Assembly: GCA_028688525.1 (NCBI GenBank)
Contig: JAQTYA010000001.1
Coordinates: 25,906-89,905 of the forward strand
From: Methylococcus sp.
Lineage (GTDB): Bacteria > Pseudomonadota > Gammaproteobacteria > Methylococcales > Methylococcaceae
Direction of reading: 5' to 3'
DNA length: 64,000 bases
Shown here: positions 1 through 8,755 of the stretch, piece after piece
Position numbering within the stretch: the stretch's first letter is position 1
Layout of the letters: each line of letters opens with the position of its first letter
Made by a program: the position numbers and the translations under genes
The notes under the pieces: generated by a model
What the model was told of the DNA's origin: nothing
Database searches by the model: none
The model's input: only the letters and a program-made list of their open reading frames with translations

Positions 1-1
1 C

Positions 2-160
2 GAGGAGCAGCGGCGCATTCTACTGGAGCAGGGCTGCGACTTCGGCCAGGGCTATTTGTTCTCGCGTCCCCTGGCATCTAAGGAGTTCACCAAATGGCGC
101 ATGGAGCATGCGCTGCGGCTGGAGTCGGATGCCCTCTACCGCACCCCGGGGACTCGTTAG
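2..160 (+). CDS. EAL-domain protein, C-terminal fragment (partial)
   Basis: An open frame enters from the left edge and ends at the TAG at 158-160, giving 52 residues. They read like the end of an EAL phosphodiesterase domain: a short helix, then the hallmark string GCDFGQGYLFSRPL and a short tail. EAL domains hydrolyse cyclic di-GMP, but the catalytic part lies outside the window, so activity and full architecture cannot be judged. It converges on the mrcB gene, and its stop codon lies inside a hairpin shared with that gene. Confidence 0.8.
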   Translation, partial: EEQRRILLEQGCDFGQGYLFSRPLASKEFTKWRMEHALRLESDALYRTPGTR

Positions 161-187
161 CGCGATCCGGTTCGTCGGATCGCGCTA
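158..187. terminator. Convergent-gene hairpin holding both stop codons
   Basis: A perfect 12-bp stem (158-169 with 176-187) encloses a 6-base loop. The TAG of the EAL fragment is the left end of the stem and the TAG of mrcB (complement) is its right end. Neither side has a clear run of T, so it may be a bidirectional terminator or an mRNA 3'-end stabiliser. Confidence 0.55.
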
Positions 188-2473
188 AAACAACTGCTTG
201 ATCCAGGACTCTCCGCCCGAGTCCGTGCCGTCGGCGCAAGGCGCCCAGGCCGAAGGTTCCGACCCTTTGATAAATGGCAGTTCCCGAGTCCGCGGGCAGC
301 CGTCGTCGGCTCTCAAGCCGGTATCCGGATCGATTCGGGCTGTGCCGATATTGTCAGGGGGCATCAGATCCAGCGGTTCTTTCGCGACCTTCTGCAGCGC
401 GGCTCCCCAGATCTGCAGGGCTCCGCGTGCGCCGGTCAGGCCGGCCGGCTGGTTGTCGTCGCGCCCCACCCATACCACTCCGGTGTAATCTCCGCTGAAT
501 CCAGCGAACCAGCTGTCTCGCATGTCATTAGTCGTTCCGGTTTTCCCGGCTACGTTGAAGTCTTCAGGCAGGTAGCTGTACACCGAGCGCCCGGTTCCTT
601 CGTGCATGACTTCCTGAAGAATGGTATTGACCAGATAGACCGCGCCAGGGTCTACGGTTTGGTGAACCTCCAGTCCGAACCGCTGCAGCGTTTGGCCGTC
701 CTGAGCCAGCACTGCTTGAATTCCGCGCAGGGGCGTGACGAAACCGTCGCTCGCGAGCGTCTGGTAAAGGGTCGCGACCTCGATCGGCGACAGATTGGCC
801 GCGCCCAGCAGCAGCGAAGGGTAGGTGTCCACTGCGCGGTCTACGCCCAACTTTTTGAGGGTCTCTGCGGTGCGTTCGACACCGATGGCGAGGCCCAACC
901 GCACCGTCGCCAAGTTATAGGAATTTGCCAGTGCCGTGTGCAGGGGCACTTGCCCGTGCTCCTTGCCGTCGTAGTTTTTCGGGAACCAGGGTTTGCCTCC
1001 GCCGTCGACCTTGACGGATTCGTCCTGCAAGGGTGTCGCGACGGTATAGCCGCTCGGTTGCTCCAAAGCGGTGAGATAGACCACGGGCTTGTACAGCGAA
1101 CCGATCTGGCGTACCGCATCCAGCGCGCGGTTGAAGCCGGTGGATTCGGCGTCGCGGCCGCCAATGAATGCCGCGATCTCGCCATTGGAGCGGCGGGTGA
1201 ATACGGCGGCGGCTTCCAGGCGCTCTTCGGGACGGGTCGAGTGGTCGAGGCGGGCCAGGGTCTTGGCGACGGCGGCTTCCATGTGTTCTTGGGCGAAAAC
1301 GTCCAGCGTGGTGAAAATGCGCAGGCCTTCCGAAGTCAGGTCTTCGGGGCGGTATTGCTCCTGCAGCTGGCGTTTGACCAGATCGAGGAAAGCCGGGTAG
1401 CGGCTAACGGCTTGGTGCGGGTTCTTGATCACGTCCAACGGACGCTGTTTGGCGGCGGCGGCTTGGGCCTCCGTGACGAAACCCTGTTCCGCCATGGCGT
1501 CCAGGACGCGGTCGCGCCGCTCGCGGCTACGTTCGGCATGCTTGAGCGGGTCGTAGTAGGTCGGCCCGCGCACCAGAGCGACCAGAAGAGCGACGTGGTG
1601 CAACTCCAGCTCGTTGAGCGCCCGGCTGAAATAATACCGGCTTGCCAGTCCGAACCCGTGGATGGCGCGGGTGCCGTCCTGTCCTAGATAAATCTCGTTG
1701 AGGTAGGCTTCGAGGATCGCGTCCTTGCTGTAGCGGGCTTCGAGGATCATCGCCATGAAGGCTTCACTGATCTTGCGTTCTAAGCTGCGTTCGGAACTGA
1801 GGAAGAAGTTTTTGACCAGCTGCTGGGTCAGGGTGCTGCCGCCCTGGACGATGCCGCCCGCTTTGACGTTCTGCCAAGTGGCCCGAAGTATGGCCTTGGG
1901 CGAGAGTCCAAAGTGCTCGTAGAAATCGCGGTCTTCGACGGCGAGCAGGCCGTCGATCAGGGACTTCGGCACCTCGTTGAGCTTCACTAATATCCTGTCC
2001 TCCTTCAGCGCAGGATAGAAGCTGCCGATCTGCGCGGGTTCTAGCCTGGCCAGGGCTTCGGTGCCGTTCGAGTCTAGATCCTCCAGTGTCTGCACGGTGC
2101 TCCGGCCGAACGTGAGCTTGAGGCTGCGTGAGGCTTCCGTTTTGTCGGGAAATACGAACTCCCTGGTGCGCAGGCGCACCTCGCTGCCGCTGCGCGCGTA
2201 CGATCCTTGCGACGAAAGGCTGGGGTCGCTGCGGTATTTGAGCTGGTCCAGCATCCACACCAACTGTTCTGCTGACACCGGCGCCTCGGCATAAAGCTCC
2301 ACCGGCATGGCGTAAACCTTCGCGGGCAGCGCCCAGCGCTGACCCTCGAATTTCGCGCGGATGATGGCGTCCTGGTAGACGAGATAAGCGACCAGGGCGG
2401 CCGCGATGAGAGGGGCCAGGACGTATAGAATCCGTCGGGCCACAGGTATCGAACTACGGGGAGTTTGCGTCAC
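185..2473 (-). CDS. mrcB: Penicillin-binding protein 1B, bifunctional transglycosylase/transpeptidase
   Basis: A class A PBP of 762 residues that polymerises glycan strands and cross-links peptides in the periplasm. A membrane anchor covers about residues 14-34. A region of about 100 residues follows where PBP1B has its UB2H domain. The GT51 glycosyltransferase carries EDRDFYEH with catalytic Glu180 and the QGGSTLTQQLVKNFF signature. The transpeptidase has SLYK (Ser459), SYN (Ser518) and KTGT (Lys644). The length and the UB2H-like spacer favour PBP1B over 1A. It is the last gene of a leftward group, 39 bases after hemH. In E. coli PBP1B needs LpoB; no such gene is in the window. Confidence 0.93.
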   Translation of the reverse strand: MTQTPRSSIPVARRILYVLAPLIAAALVAYLVYQDAIIRAKFEGQRWALPAKVYAMPVELYAEAPVSAEQLVWMLDQLKYRSDPSLSSQGSYARSGSEVRLRTREFVFPDKTEASRSLKLTFGRSTVQTLEDLDSNGTEALARLEPAQIGSFYPALKEDRILVKLNEVPKSLIDGLLAVEDRDFYEHFGLSPKAILRATWQNVKAGGIVQGGSTLTQQLVKNFFLSSERSLERKISEAFMAMILEARYSKDAILEAYLNEIYLGQDGTRAIHGFGLASRYYFSRALNELELHHVALLVALVRGPTYYDPLKHAERSRERRDRVLDAMAEQGFVTEAQAAAAKQRPLDVIKNPHQAVSRYPAFLDLVKRQLQEQYRPEDLTSEGLRIFTTLDVFAQEHMEAAVAKTLARLDHSTRPEERLEAAAVFTRRSNGEIAAFIGGRDAESTGFNRALDAVRQIGSLYKPVVYLTALEQPSGYTVATPLQDESVKVDGGGKPWFPKNYDGKEHGQVPLHTALANSYNLATVRLGLAIGVERTAETLKKLGVDRAVDTYPSLLLGAANLSPIEVATLYQTLASDGFVTPLRGIQAVLAQDGQTLQRFGLEVHQTVDPGAVYLVNTILQEVMHEGTGRSVYSYLPEDFNVAGKTGTTNDMRDSWFAGFSGDYTGVVWVGRDDNQPAGLTGARGALQIWGAALQKVAKEPLDLMPPDNIGTARIDPDTGLRADDGCPRTRELPFIKGSEPSAWAPCADGTDSGGESWIKQLF

Positions 2474-2512
2474 TGAAAATCACCGGAAGAGGTTCCGCGT
2501 GCGTGTCTGGCG

Positions 2513-3490
2513 TCAGGCGGAACGGGGTAGATAGGGCTCCAGTAGACTGACCAAAACGTCCGCATGCGCGGGGTTGGCATTCAGAGCTGGAATGTAGCGG
2601 TATCGTTCGCCGCCTGCCTTGAGGAACTCCTCCCGGTTGGCGATGGCGATTTCTTCCAGGGTTTCCAGGCAGTCCACGGCGAAGCCGGGGCATACCACGT
2701 CCACTTGCCGGATGCCTTGGGCGGGGAGTTCGCGCAGACTGTCGATGCAATAGGGTTTGAGCCATTCGGCGCGGCCGAAGCGCGATTGGTAGGCCAGCAG
2801 CCATTCCCCGTCGCTCAGTTCGAGCAAGCCGGCGATCTTGCGCGCCGTATCCTTGCACTGGCTGGCGTAAGGATCGCCCAGATCGGTGCAGCGTTGCGGC
2901 AGCCCGTGGAACGAAAACAGCAAGCGTTCGGGGCGGCCGTGGTCCTGCCAGAACGAGCGGATGCTGGCGGCGACGGCTTCGAGATAGGCCGGCGCACGGT
3001 AATAGTCGCTGATGAAATGCAGGCTGGGTATGTAGCGCCAGGGTTTTACCGCGCCGCAAACGGCGTCGAATACCGAGCCGGTTGTAGCCGCGGAATATTG
3101 CGGATACAGCGGCAGGACGACGAGGGTATCGGCTTGGGTCTTGAGGACTTCCAGCTTGGACCGGATCGAGGGGGTGCCGTAGCGCATGGCGGCTTCGACG
3201 GCAGCGAACCGGGTATCGGAAGCTAGCGCATCGCGCAAATCTTGCGTGAGCATCAACAAGGGCGATCCGCGTTCGGTCCAGATGCTTCGATACGCGCGAG
3301 CCGATTTTTTCGGCCTGACTCGCAGAACGATCAGGTTGAGAATCAGCCACCACAGAGCGCGGGGAATCTCGACCACGCGCGGATCGGACAAGAATTCGCG
3401 CAGGTAGCGCCGAACCGCTTTCGGCGTAGGCGCGTCTGGCGTGCCCAGGTTGACGAGCAGGACACCGACGCGGACGTTGCCGGAATTCAT
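2513..3490 (-). CDS. hemH: Ferrochelatase
   Basis: This 325-residue protein inserts ferrous iron into protoporphyrin IX, the last step of protoheme synthesis. The N-terminus VGVLLVNLGTPDAP and the FSFHGLP block with catalytic His195 are family signatures, and the length is normal for the bacterial enzyme. It starts 7 bases downstream of the folE stop, so the two are probably co-transcribed. HemJ, the preceding oxidase in the pathway, is also in this window at 62.2 kb but not in this operon. Confidence 0.95.
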   Translation of the reverse strand: MNSGNVRVGVLLVNLGTPDAPTPKAVRRYLREFLSDPRVVEIPRALWWLILNLIVLRVRPKKSARAYRSIWTERGSPLLMLTQDLRDALASDTRFAAVEAAMRYGTPSIRSKLEVLKTQADTLVVLPLYPQYSAATTGSVFDAVCGAVKPWRYIPSLHFISDYYRAPAYLEAVAASIRSFWQDHGRPERLLFSFHGLPQRCTDLGDPYASQCKDTARKIAGLLELSDGEWLLAYQSRFGRAEWLKPYCIDSLRELPAQGIRQVDVVCPGFAVDCLETLEEIAIANREEFLKAGGERYRYIPALNANPAHADVLVSLLEPYLPRSA

Positions 3491-3497
3491 GGCGCTG

Positions 3498-4052
3498 CTA
3501 GCGGTTGATCAGGTCCAGGAATTCCGCTCGGGTGCTGCTGTGGTTACGGAACAAGCCGAGCATGGAGGAGGTGGTCATGACCGAATTCTGCTTCTCGACG
3601 CCCCGCATCATCATGCACAGGTGTTTGGCCTCGACGACCACGGCGACGCCCTTGGGGTTGACCGCCTGCTGAATGGCATCGGCAATCTGCTTGGTCAGGC
3701 GCTCCTGAATCTGCAACCGGCGCGCATACATCTCCACGATCCGCGCGATCTTCGACAAGCCGATGACCTTGCCTTGGGGGAGGTAGCCGACGTGGCACTT
3801 GCCGATGAACGGCAACAAATGGTGTTCGCACAGCGAATATAGCTCGATGTCTTTGACGATCACCATGTCTTCCGTATCGGCTTCGAAGACCGCATTGTTG
3901 AGGACGCTTTCCAGCGACCGATGGTAGCCGCTATTGAGAAACCTGAATGCGCTCGCCGCCCGCTTCGGGGTGTCGGCTAGGCCTTCGCGGGAGACGTCTT
4001 CGCCGATCTCTTGGATCAGCTGGCTGAACATATTTTCCATCGCACTGTGCAT
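3498..4052 (-). CDS. folE: GTP cyclohydrolase I
   Basis: The 184-residue enzyme opens GTP to dihydroneopterin triphosphate, the entry to folate and, in methylotrophs, probably to methanopterin-type cofactors. The signatures [12 protein letters not shown] (zinc Cys and catalytic His) and [12 protein letters not shown] are present. I chose the ATG at 4050-4052, preceded by an AAGAGG-type ribosome site; the open frame runs further upstream, but that extension would overlap dusA. A second ATG lies at 4038-4040. It sits 11 bases after dusA and just before hemH. Confidence 0.93.
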   Translation of the reverse strand: MHSAMENMFSQLIQEIGEDVSREGLADTPKRAASAFRFLNSGYHRSLESVLNNAVFEADTEDMVIVKDIELYSLCEHHLLPFIGKCHVGYLPQGKVIGLSKIARIVEMYARRLQIQERLTKQIADAIQQAVNPKGVAVVVEAKHLCMMMRGVEKQNSVMTTSSMLGLFRNHSSTRAEFLDLINR

Positions 4053-4063
4053 CGGTGAGCCTC

Positions 4064-5119
4064 TTAAACAGGTGAAAGGGCGGAAGCCGTCCGTCCGGCT
4101 CGGCTCCCGTTTCCATGGATTTCTTCGGCGCCTAGAGAGCACGCGGCTTGCAGCAACAGCGTTTCGTCGGCGCCTCGCCGGGAGGCGCCTTCGCTGATGT
4201 GGCGGCGCCAGCGCTTTCCTCCCGGTGCGGCATGGTACAGCCCCAGGATGTGGCGGGTGAGGGCGTGCAGGCGGGTGCCCTTAGCGAGTTCTGCTTTAAC
4301 ATACGGCAGAAAGCTCTCTAGGATGTCTTCCCGCGTCCGCACCGATGCGTCTTCGCAGCCATGGAAGCGTTTATCGGCTTCCGCCAGCAAATAGGGGTTA
4401 TGGTAAGCCGCCCGCCCGATCATGATACCGTCGCACCAGGCAAGCTGCCGCCCGGCTTCGTCCAAAGACTGAATCCCCCCGTTGAGTATGATCTTGAGTT
4501 CGGGCAGATCGGTCTTGAGCCGTTGGACCACATCGTAGCGCAATGGCGGCGCCCGCCGGTTATCCTTGGGCGACAGACCTTGCAGCCAGGCTTTGCGGGC
4601 GTGAACGATGAAAGTACGGCAGCCGGCCTGCGCGACGGTGGTGACGAAGTGGAACAGCTCTTCGTAGGAGTCGCGCTCGTCGATGCCGATGCGAGTCTTG
4701 ACGGTCACCGGCACCGAGACCGTTTCGCACATGGCGCTTACGCAGTCTGCTACGCGCTGGGGGTCGGCCATCAGACAGGCGCCGAAACGGCCGGTCTGTA
4801 CCCTAGGGCTTGGACAGCCTACGTTGAGGTTGATTTCGTCGTAGCCGCAGGCTTGGGCGATTTTTGCGCAGTCCGCTAGATCCTTGGGCACGCTTCCGCC
4901 TAGCTGGATCGCCAGCGGGTGCTCGGCAGAATGGAAACCCAGCAGTCGCTCCCGGTCGCCGTGCAGGATGGCCGCGGTCGTCACCATTTCGGTATACAAC
5001 AAGGCGTGGCGAGAGATCAGCCGCAGAAAATAGCGGCAGTGGCGGTCCGTCCACTCCATCATCGGCGCGACGCAAATGCGCCGGCTGGTTGTCGGGGCGC
5101 AGGTCTCAGAGGGGAGCAT
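4064..5119 (-). CDS. dusA: tRNA-dihydrouridine(20/20a) synthase DusA
   Basis: A 351-residue FMN enzyme that reduces uridines in the tRNA D-loop. The barrel opens with [17 protein letters not shown], as in DusA rather than DusB or DusC. The [12 protein letters not shown] block includes the active-site Cys, and [10 protein letters not shown] and ILNGGIQ follow. The length is slightly above E. coli DusA. It is the first gene of the leftward group dusA-folE-hemH-mrcB. Confidence 0.92.
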   Translation of the reverse strand: MLPSETCAPTTSRRICVAPMMEWTDRHCRYFLRLISRHALLYTEMVTTAAILHGDRERLLGFHSAEHPLAIQLGGSVPKDLADCAKIAQACGYDEINLNVGCPSPRVQTGRFGACLMADPQRVADCVSAMCETVSVPVTVKTRIGIDERDSYEELFHFVTTVAQAGCRTFIVHARKAWLQGLSPKDNRRAPPLRYDVVQRLKTDLPELKIILNGGIQSLDEAGRQLAWCDGIMIGRAAYHNPYLLAEADKRFHGCEDASVRTREDILESFLPYVKAELAKGTRLHALTRHILGLYHAAPGGKRWRRHISEGASRRGADETLLLQAACSLGAEEIHGNGSRAGRTASALSPV

Positions 5120-5174
5120 GGGTGGGGGTGATCATCCGGCGTGCAAGCCGGACATGAGGGGGTTCAACGGAGCT

Positions 5175-5840
5175 TCACGGCCCTGAATTCCTTTCGGAAG
5201 GACCGGCCAGGAATGCGTTTTGCCGCCGGGTTTGTTGCGGGAGGCGGCGCCCGCTCAGCCATGCACCGCTCAGCAGCAACGTGCTCGCCCCAAGGGCGCC
5301 GACACCGAGATAGAGCAGCTTTTCGAATTCGATCCATTCGCGCGGGACTTGAACAGCGGCGGTTTCCTCTGACGATGCCTGCGTGGGCCGGTAGCGTTCG
5401 TGTTCTCCGGCGGTATTGAGTCGTCCGCCTTGGGTCGCGTAATTCTGCAGAAAGCGGAGCTCCGATTTCAGCGCCTCCAACAGTCCGGCTTCATCCTGGC
5501 CGAAGCGCCCGCTCTGAACGCTTTTTTCCAGCGTCCTGAGCTTGTTTTCCACCGAGTCCTTCATCAGGCCCGCTACCCGTCCCTGCAGCGATTCAAGTTC
5601 GTTCTGGTACTGCTGCAAGTCGGGATTTTGCAAGGCGGTACGCTCGCCGGAGGAAGCATTCAGCTCTTTGACCAGGTTTTCCCCGCGCCAAAGTATCCCC
5701 GCCATAATCGCCAGGGCCGCCCACAGGCATAAGATGCCCGCCGTGCGCAGCCAGGACGCCGCCTGGGAGCCGTCTCGGGCTCCCTCCGTGCGGGCGAGCG
5801 CAATATTGCCGAAAGCCGGGCTGGGATGGTTGTGGGACAT
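5175..5840 (-). CDS. Two-helix membrane protein with coiled coil, unknown function
   Basis: I do not recognise this 221-residue protein. One hydrophobic helix lies near residues 37-55 (GILCLWAALAIMAGIL). A charged stretch rich in Glu, Leu, Gln and Lys follows, typical of a coiled coil (about 60-130). A second helix (LYLGVGALGASTLLLSGAWL) lies near the end, with a short basic tail. The central part is probably periplasmic. I chose the ATG at 5838-5840 because GGGAG precedes it; another ATG lies 21 bases upstream. It lies between dusA and pdxJ on the same strand. Confidence 0.6.
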   Translation of the reverse strand: MSHNHPSPAFGNIALARTEGARDGSQAASWLRTAGILCLWAALAIMAGILWRGENLVKELNASSGERTALQNPDLQQYQNELESLQGRVAGLMKDSVENKLRTLEKSVQSGRFGQDEAGLLEALKSELRFLQNYATQGGRLNTAGEHERYRPTQASSEETAAVQVPREWIEFEKLLYLGVGALGASTLLLSGAWLSGRRLPQQTRRQNAFLAGPSERNSGP

Positions 5841-5954
5841 CTTGCTCCCCCTATTATCCATGGATGCTGACGGTAGGTTTACGCGAACTCACAAAAGTTC
5901 CGCAGGGCCAGAAACAACGCCCAAATATGACAGATCGCCGATAGCCGGTCAATT

Positions 5955-6698
5955 TCATCCAGACCGGGCGGCCTGCATGATCGAGAGCATGTCGGCGACC
6001 GCCGGTCCGAGCCCGGTGAACAGCGCACGCGCTACGATGGCATGGCCGATATTCAGTTCGACGATCTGCGGAATTTCGCAAATTGCTGTCACGTTCGAAT
6101 AGGTCAGGCCGTGGCCGGCGTTGACCTGGAGGCCCAGTGCCGCCGCTGCCGCCGCTGCCCGGCGGAGGTGCTCCAGCTCCCCAGCTTGAGCGGTGGGTGT
6201 TTCGGCATCGGCATAACGGCCGGTGTGCAGTTCGACGACTGGAGCGCCGGTGCGGGCGGCGGCTTCGATCTGGTCGGTATCCGGGTCGATGAACAAAGAA
6301 ACCTCGATGCCGGCATCGCCAAGCCGCCGGCAGGCTCCGCTGATCCGTTCGAAGTGGCCCAGAACGTCTAGGCCGCCCTCGGTAGTCAGCTCCTCCCGCC
6401 GCTCCGGTACCAGGCAGCAGGCGGCGGGGCGAACGCGGCTTGCGATGGCCACCATTTCGCCGGTCACCGCCATTTCGAGGTTGAGCCGGGATTGGAGCTG
6501 GCCGCGCAGAAGCTCGATATCCTTGTCCTGGATATGGCGGCGGTCTTCCCGCAGATGGGCGGTGATGCCGCCGGCTCCCGCCTGTTCGGCGATGAAGGCC
6601 GCGTGCAATACGGCGGGGTAGGGCGTGCCGCGCGCTTGCCGGATGGTCGCTACGTGGTCGATGTTTACGCCTAGCCTGATTTTGCTGTAGGAATTCAC
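5955..6698 (-). CDS. pdxJ: Pyridoxine 5'-phosphate synthase
   Basis: A 247-residue TIM-barrel enzyme that condenses deoxyxylulose 5-phosphate with aminoacetone phosphate in vitamin B6 synthesis. The N-terminal [20 protein letters not shown] and the [11 protein letters not shown] block are diagnostic, and the length matches E. coli PdxJ. It starts with GTG (6696-6698) behind a weak ribosome site. In many gammaproteobacteria pdxJ follows recO; here its upstream neighbour is a lipoprotein gene. Confidence 0.94.
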   Translation of the reverse strand: MNSYSKIRLGVNIDHVATIRQARGTPYPAVLHAAFIAEQAGAGGITAHLREDRRHIQDKDIELLRGQLQSRLNLEMAVTGEMVAIASRVRPAACCLVPERREELTTEGGLDVLGHFERISGACRRLGDAGIEVSLFIDPDTDQIEAAARTGAPVVELHTGRYADAETPTAQAGELEHLRRAAAAAAALGLQVNAGHGLTYSNVTAICEIPQIVELNIGHAIVARALFTGLGPAVADMLSIMQAARSG

Positions 6699-6748
6699 TC
6701 GGGGTCTGTCTGCTTAGTGCGGTGTCGGCCTGCCGGGTAAGGCCTTAT

Positions 6749-7294
6749 TCATTTAACGGCATCCGGGGTGATACGGTCGCCGATGGTGACGGAAGTTTGC
6801 CATTTGGTGGCAGGAGCGCGCTCCTGGAAGTAGCGTAATTCGATTTGGGTGTTTTCGCCGGCTTTGGAGAAAAGAGAGAGCTTGCCGGTCTTGCCGGGTT
6901 GCTCTGACGCCTGCCAGTCCTTGCCCAGGCATCGGCCGGCGAGTTTTACGTTTTCTTCGTAGTTTTCGCGGGCGGTGGTCTGGTCGCTTTCTTGCCAGAC
7001 ACAGTTATAAGTGAACCGTCCGCCGCCCCAATCCAATACGTCGCAGTCGGTTCCGGGGAATATCGGCTTGGTGTCCCAGCGATTGGCCAGGGGATCTACC
7101 ACTACGTTGAGTTTAATGTCTTTGAAGTCCGAGTCGGCTTGGCTGACGACATGGCCCAAGGATTTGCAGATTTCGGCTTCAGAGGGCGCGGCTGTCTCAA
7201 CCGTCTGATGGGCGCAGGCGGCGAGCAGGCAGACGGCGCCCGCGGCGATCGCTTTGTTTACGGAAGAAAGAGCAGGACGGTTGGCGAAATACAT
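6749..7294 (-). CDS. Putative lipoprotein, unknown function
   Basis: This 181-residue protein begins with a signal peptide ending in the lipobox LLAAC (Cys26), so it should be lipidated and membrane-attached. The mature part has several more cysteines (in EICKSLG, GTDCDV, YNCVWQ, GRCLG), which suggests disulfides in the periplasm. I know no family for it. It precedes pdxJ on the same strand with a 50-base gap. Confidence 0.65.
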   Translation of the reverse strand: MYFANRPALSSVNKAIAAGAVCLLAACAHQTVETAAPSEAEICKSLGHVVSQADSDFKDIKLNVVVDPLANRWDTKPIFPGTDCDVLDWGGGRFTYNCVWQESDQTTARENYEENVKLAGRCLGKDWQASEQPGKTGKLSLFSKAGENTQIELRYFQERAPATKWQTSVTIGDRITPDAVK

Positions 7295-7415
7295 GACACT
7301 CCTCCATTCATTTCATGTGTCGTCGATTTTGGTGTCTGGCTACGCAGAACGCGATACGTCACTGTAGAGTGCCGATCCCGAAGCCGCTCCATGGTATCAG
7401 CAAAATTTACCCATT

Positions 7416-7898
7416 TCATTTGCAGCTATTCGTCCTTGCCCGTTCGCCAGAATGTCCCGCAGAGGTGTATTTGTTGACGATGACGATATTTCTTCCGTCG
7501 CGGCGCTGGTAGCGTACGGCGTCCATCATTCGCATCACCAGATGGATGCCTAGCCCGCCGATCCGGCGTTCTTCCAACCCCCGTTCTACGTCCGGTGCCG
7601 GCACTGCGGTGGGATCGAAGGCATCGCCGTCGTCGGCTACGGTCAAGGAAATCAGATTGCCGCTCAAGGCGAGGTCGATGTCTATTTCACCGCGCGCTCC
7701 TTCCCTGTAGCCGTATTTGATAGCGTTGGTCGCGAGTTCCTCCAAGACGAGCATCAGCTGTACAGTGACGGCTTCAGGCAGTCCTGACGAAGCGCAGAAG
7801 GCTTCCATCTCGTCCATGACCGCGATCAAAGCCTCTATTCCGGACACGATTCTTCGTTCAAACTTCAGGGGTTCAAGCCCGCGTTCGGTCGTTTCCAT
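7416..7898 (-). CDS. RsbW/SpoIIAB-like serine kinase (HATPase), anti-sigma type
   Basis: A 160-residue single-domain GHKL ATPase of the anti-sigma-factor type. The N box is EELATNAIKYG (Asn58), the G1 box is DDGDAFDP (about 89-96) and the G2 box is IGGLGIHL (about 113-120), all intact. Such proteins phosphorylate a STAS antagonist and release or sequester a partner. The likely partner is the STAS protein at 10.5 kb, across the divergent promoter region. A degenerate copy of this domain is fused to the permease at 8.8-10.5 kb. The true target is not known from sequence. Confidence 0.82.
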   Translation of the reverse strand: METTERGLEPLKFERRIVSGIEALIAVMDEMEAFCASSGLPEAVTVQLMLVLEELATNAIKYGYREGARGEIDIDLALSGNLISLTVADDGDAFDPTAVPAPDVERGLEERRIGGLGIHLVMRMMDAVRYQRRDGRNIVIVNKYTSAGHSGERARTNSCK

Positions 7899-7978
7899 GG
7901 GGACTCGGGATGGGTTTGGGTTAGAAAAACCGATGCTAGAATAGCGCCGCGCCAGGTAGGGGTGTACCCCTGCTACGG
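7899..7978. promoter_or_regulatory. Divergent intergenic region with possible -10
   Basis: The 80 bases separate the leftward RsbW-like gene from the rightward carbonic anhydrase cluster. A TAGAAT at 7937-7942 could be a rightward -10 element; no good -35 is seen. Both cluster arms may be controlled from here. Confidence 0.3.
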
Positions 7979-8737
7979 ATGGCCGCGAAAGAGCCGCTCA
8001 AATATCTTAGGACGGAAATCGTGCAAGAGTCTCACAGCAAAGACAAGGGCGAGTGCGGAACCGAAAGCTCCTGCTGCGATCTCGACCGCTTTGTCGCCGG
8101 GGTTCAGGGGTTCAAGAACCGCTTCTACGAGCGCTATCCCGAGCACATGCAGAAACTCGTCACGGAGGGGCAGCGTCCGGTAGCGCTGATGATCGCCTGC
8201 AGCGATTCTCGGGTCGATCCGGCACTGCTACTGAATGTGGCGCCGGGCGATTTATTCGTAGTACGCAACGTCGCCAATTTGGTTCCGCCGTATCGTCCTT
8301 CGCAGGGACCTGACGGCGTAGGAGCCGCACTGGAATATGCCGTGCACCATCTCGAAGTGCCGCACATCATCGTGCTGGGGCATGCTCAATGCGGCGGCAT
8401 CAAGGCCTTGCTCAACATGGCGACGGGTTCCGGGTTTCCGAGCGACTTCATCGGTGAATGGGTGTCGATGGCCATGGATGCCTGCTGGCAGTATGTGCCG
8501 AATAAGGATGGCGAAGGGATGAGGCAGGTGTCTCTGGAACGGCTCAAGGATTATTCCTATCTGGTCGAGCGCGCCGCCATTCAAGGTTCCCTGGCGAACC
8601 TATTGACGTATCCCTGGGTCAAGGAGGCCGTGGAAGCAGGACGGTTGTTCCTGCAGGGCTGGTGGTTCGATCTGGAGTCTGGCGATCTCTGGGTGACCAG
8701 CGGCGACAATACTCAGTTCCTGCCTGTGACCGACTGA
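7979..8737 (+). CDS. Beta-class carbonic anhydrase
   Basis: The 252-residue enzyme interconverts CO2 and bicarbonate. The zinc ligands are visible: Cys74 with the Asp76/Arg78 dyad in ACSDSRVD, and His135 and Cys138 in GHAQCGG. The N-terminus carries an extra segment with Cys26, Cys32 and Cys33. The ATG at 7979 has a poor ribosome site, whereas a GTG at 8021 (residue 15) sits just behind GGACGGA and may be the real start. It is followed 18 bases later by a permease gene. This suggests the anhydrase serves transport or CO2/bicarbonate sensing in this cluster, which is inference. Confidence 0.92.
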   Translation: MAAKEPLKYLRTEIVQESHSKDKGECGTESSCCDLDRFVAGVQGFKNRFYERYPEHMQKLVTEGQRPVALMIACSDSRVDPALLLNVAPGDLFVVRNVANLVPPYRPSQGPDGVGAALEYAVHHLEVPHIIVLGHAQCGGIKALLNMATGSGFPSDFIGEWVSMAMDACWQYVPNKDGEGMRQVSLERLKDYSYLVERAAIQGSLANLLTYPWVKEAVEAGRLFLQGWWFDLESGDLWVTSGDNTQFLPVTD

Positions 8738-8755
8738 CCCGCGGTTCCTTTACGC

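Noticed and set aside
602-1687. 361-codon open frame on the plus strand opposite mrcB
   Set aside because: It is the complement of a well-supported gene, with no family signature and no ribosome site. GC-rich DNA gives long shadow frames.
2454-3353. 299-codon frame overlapping hemH on the same strand
   Set aside because: Arg/Ala/Pro/His-rich text with no motif; hemH has all family signatures in the other frame.
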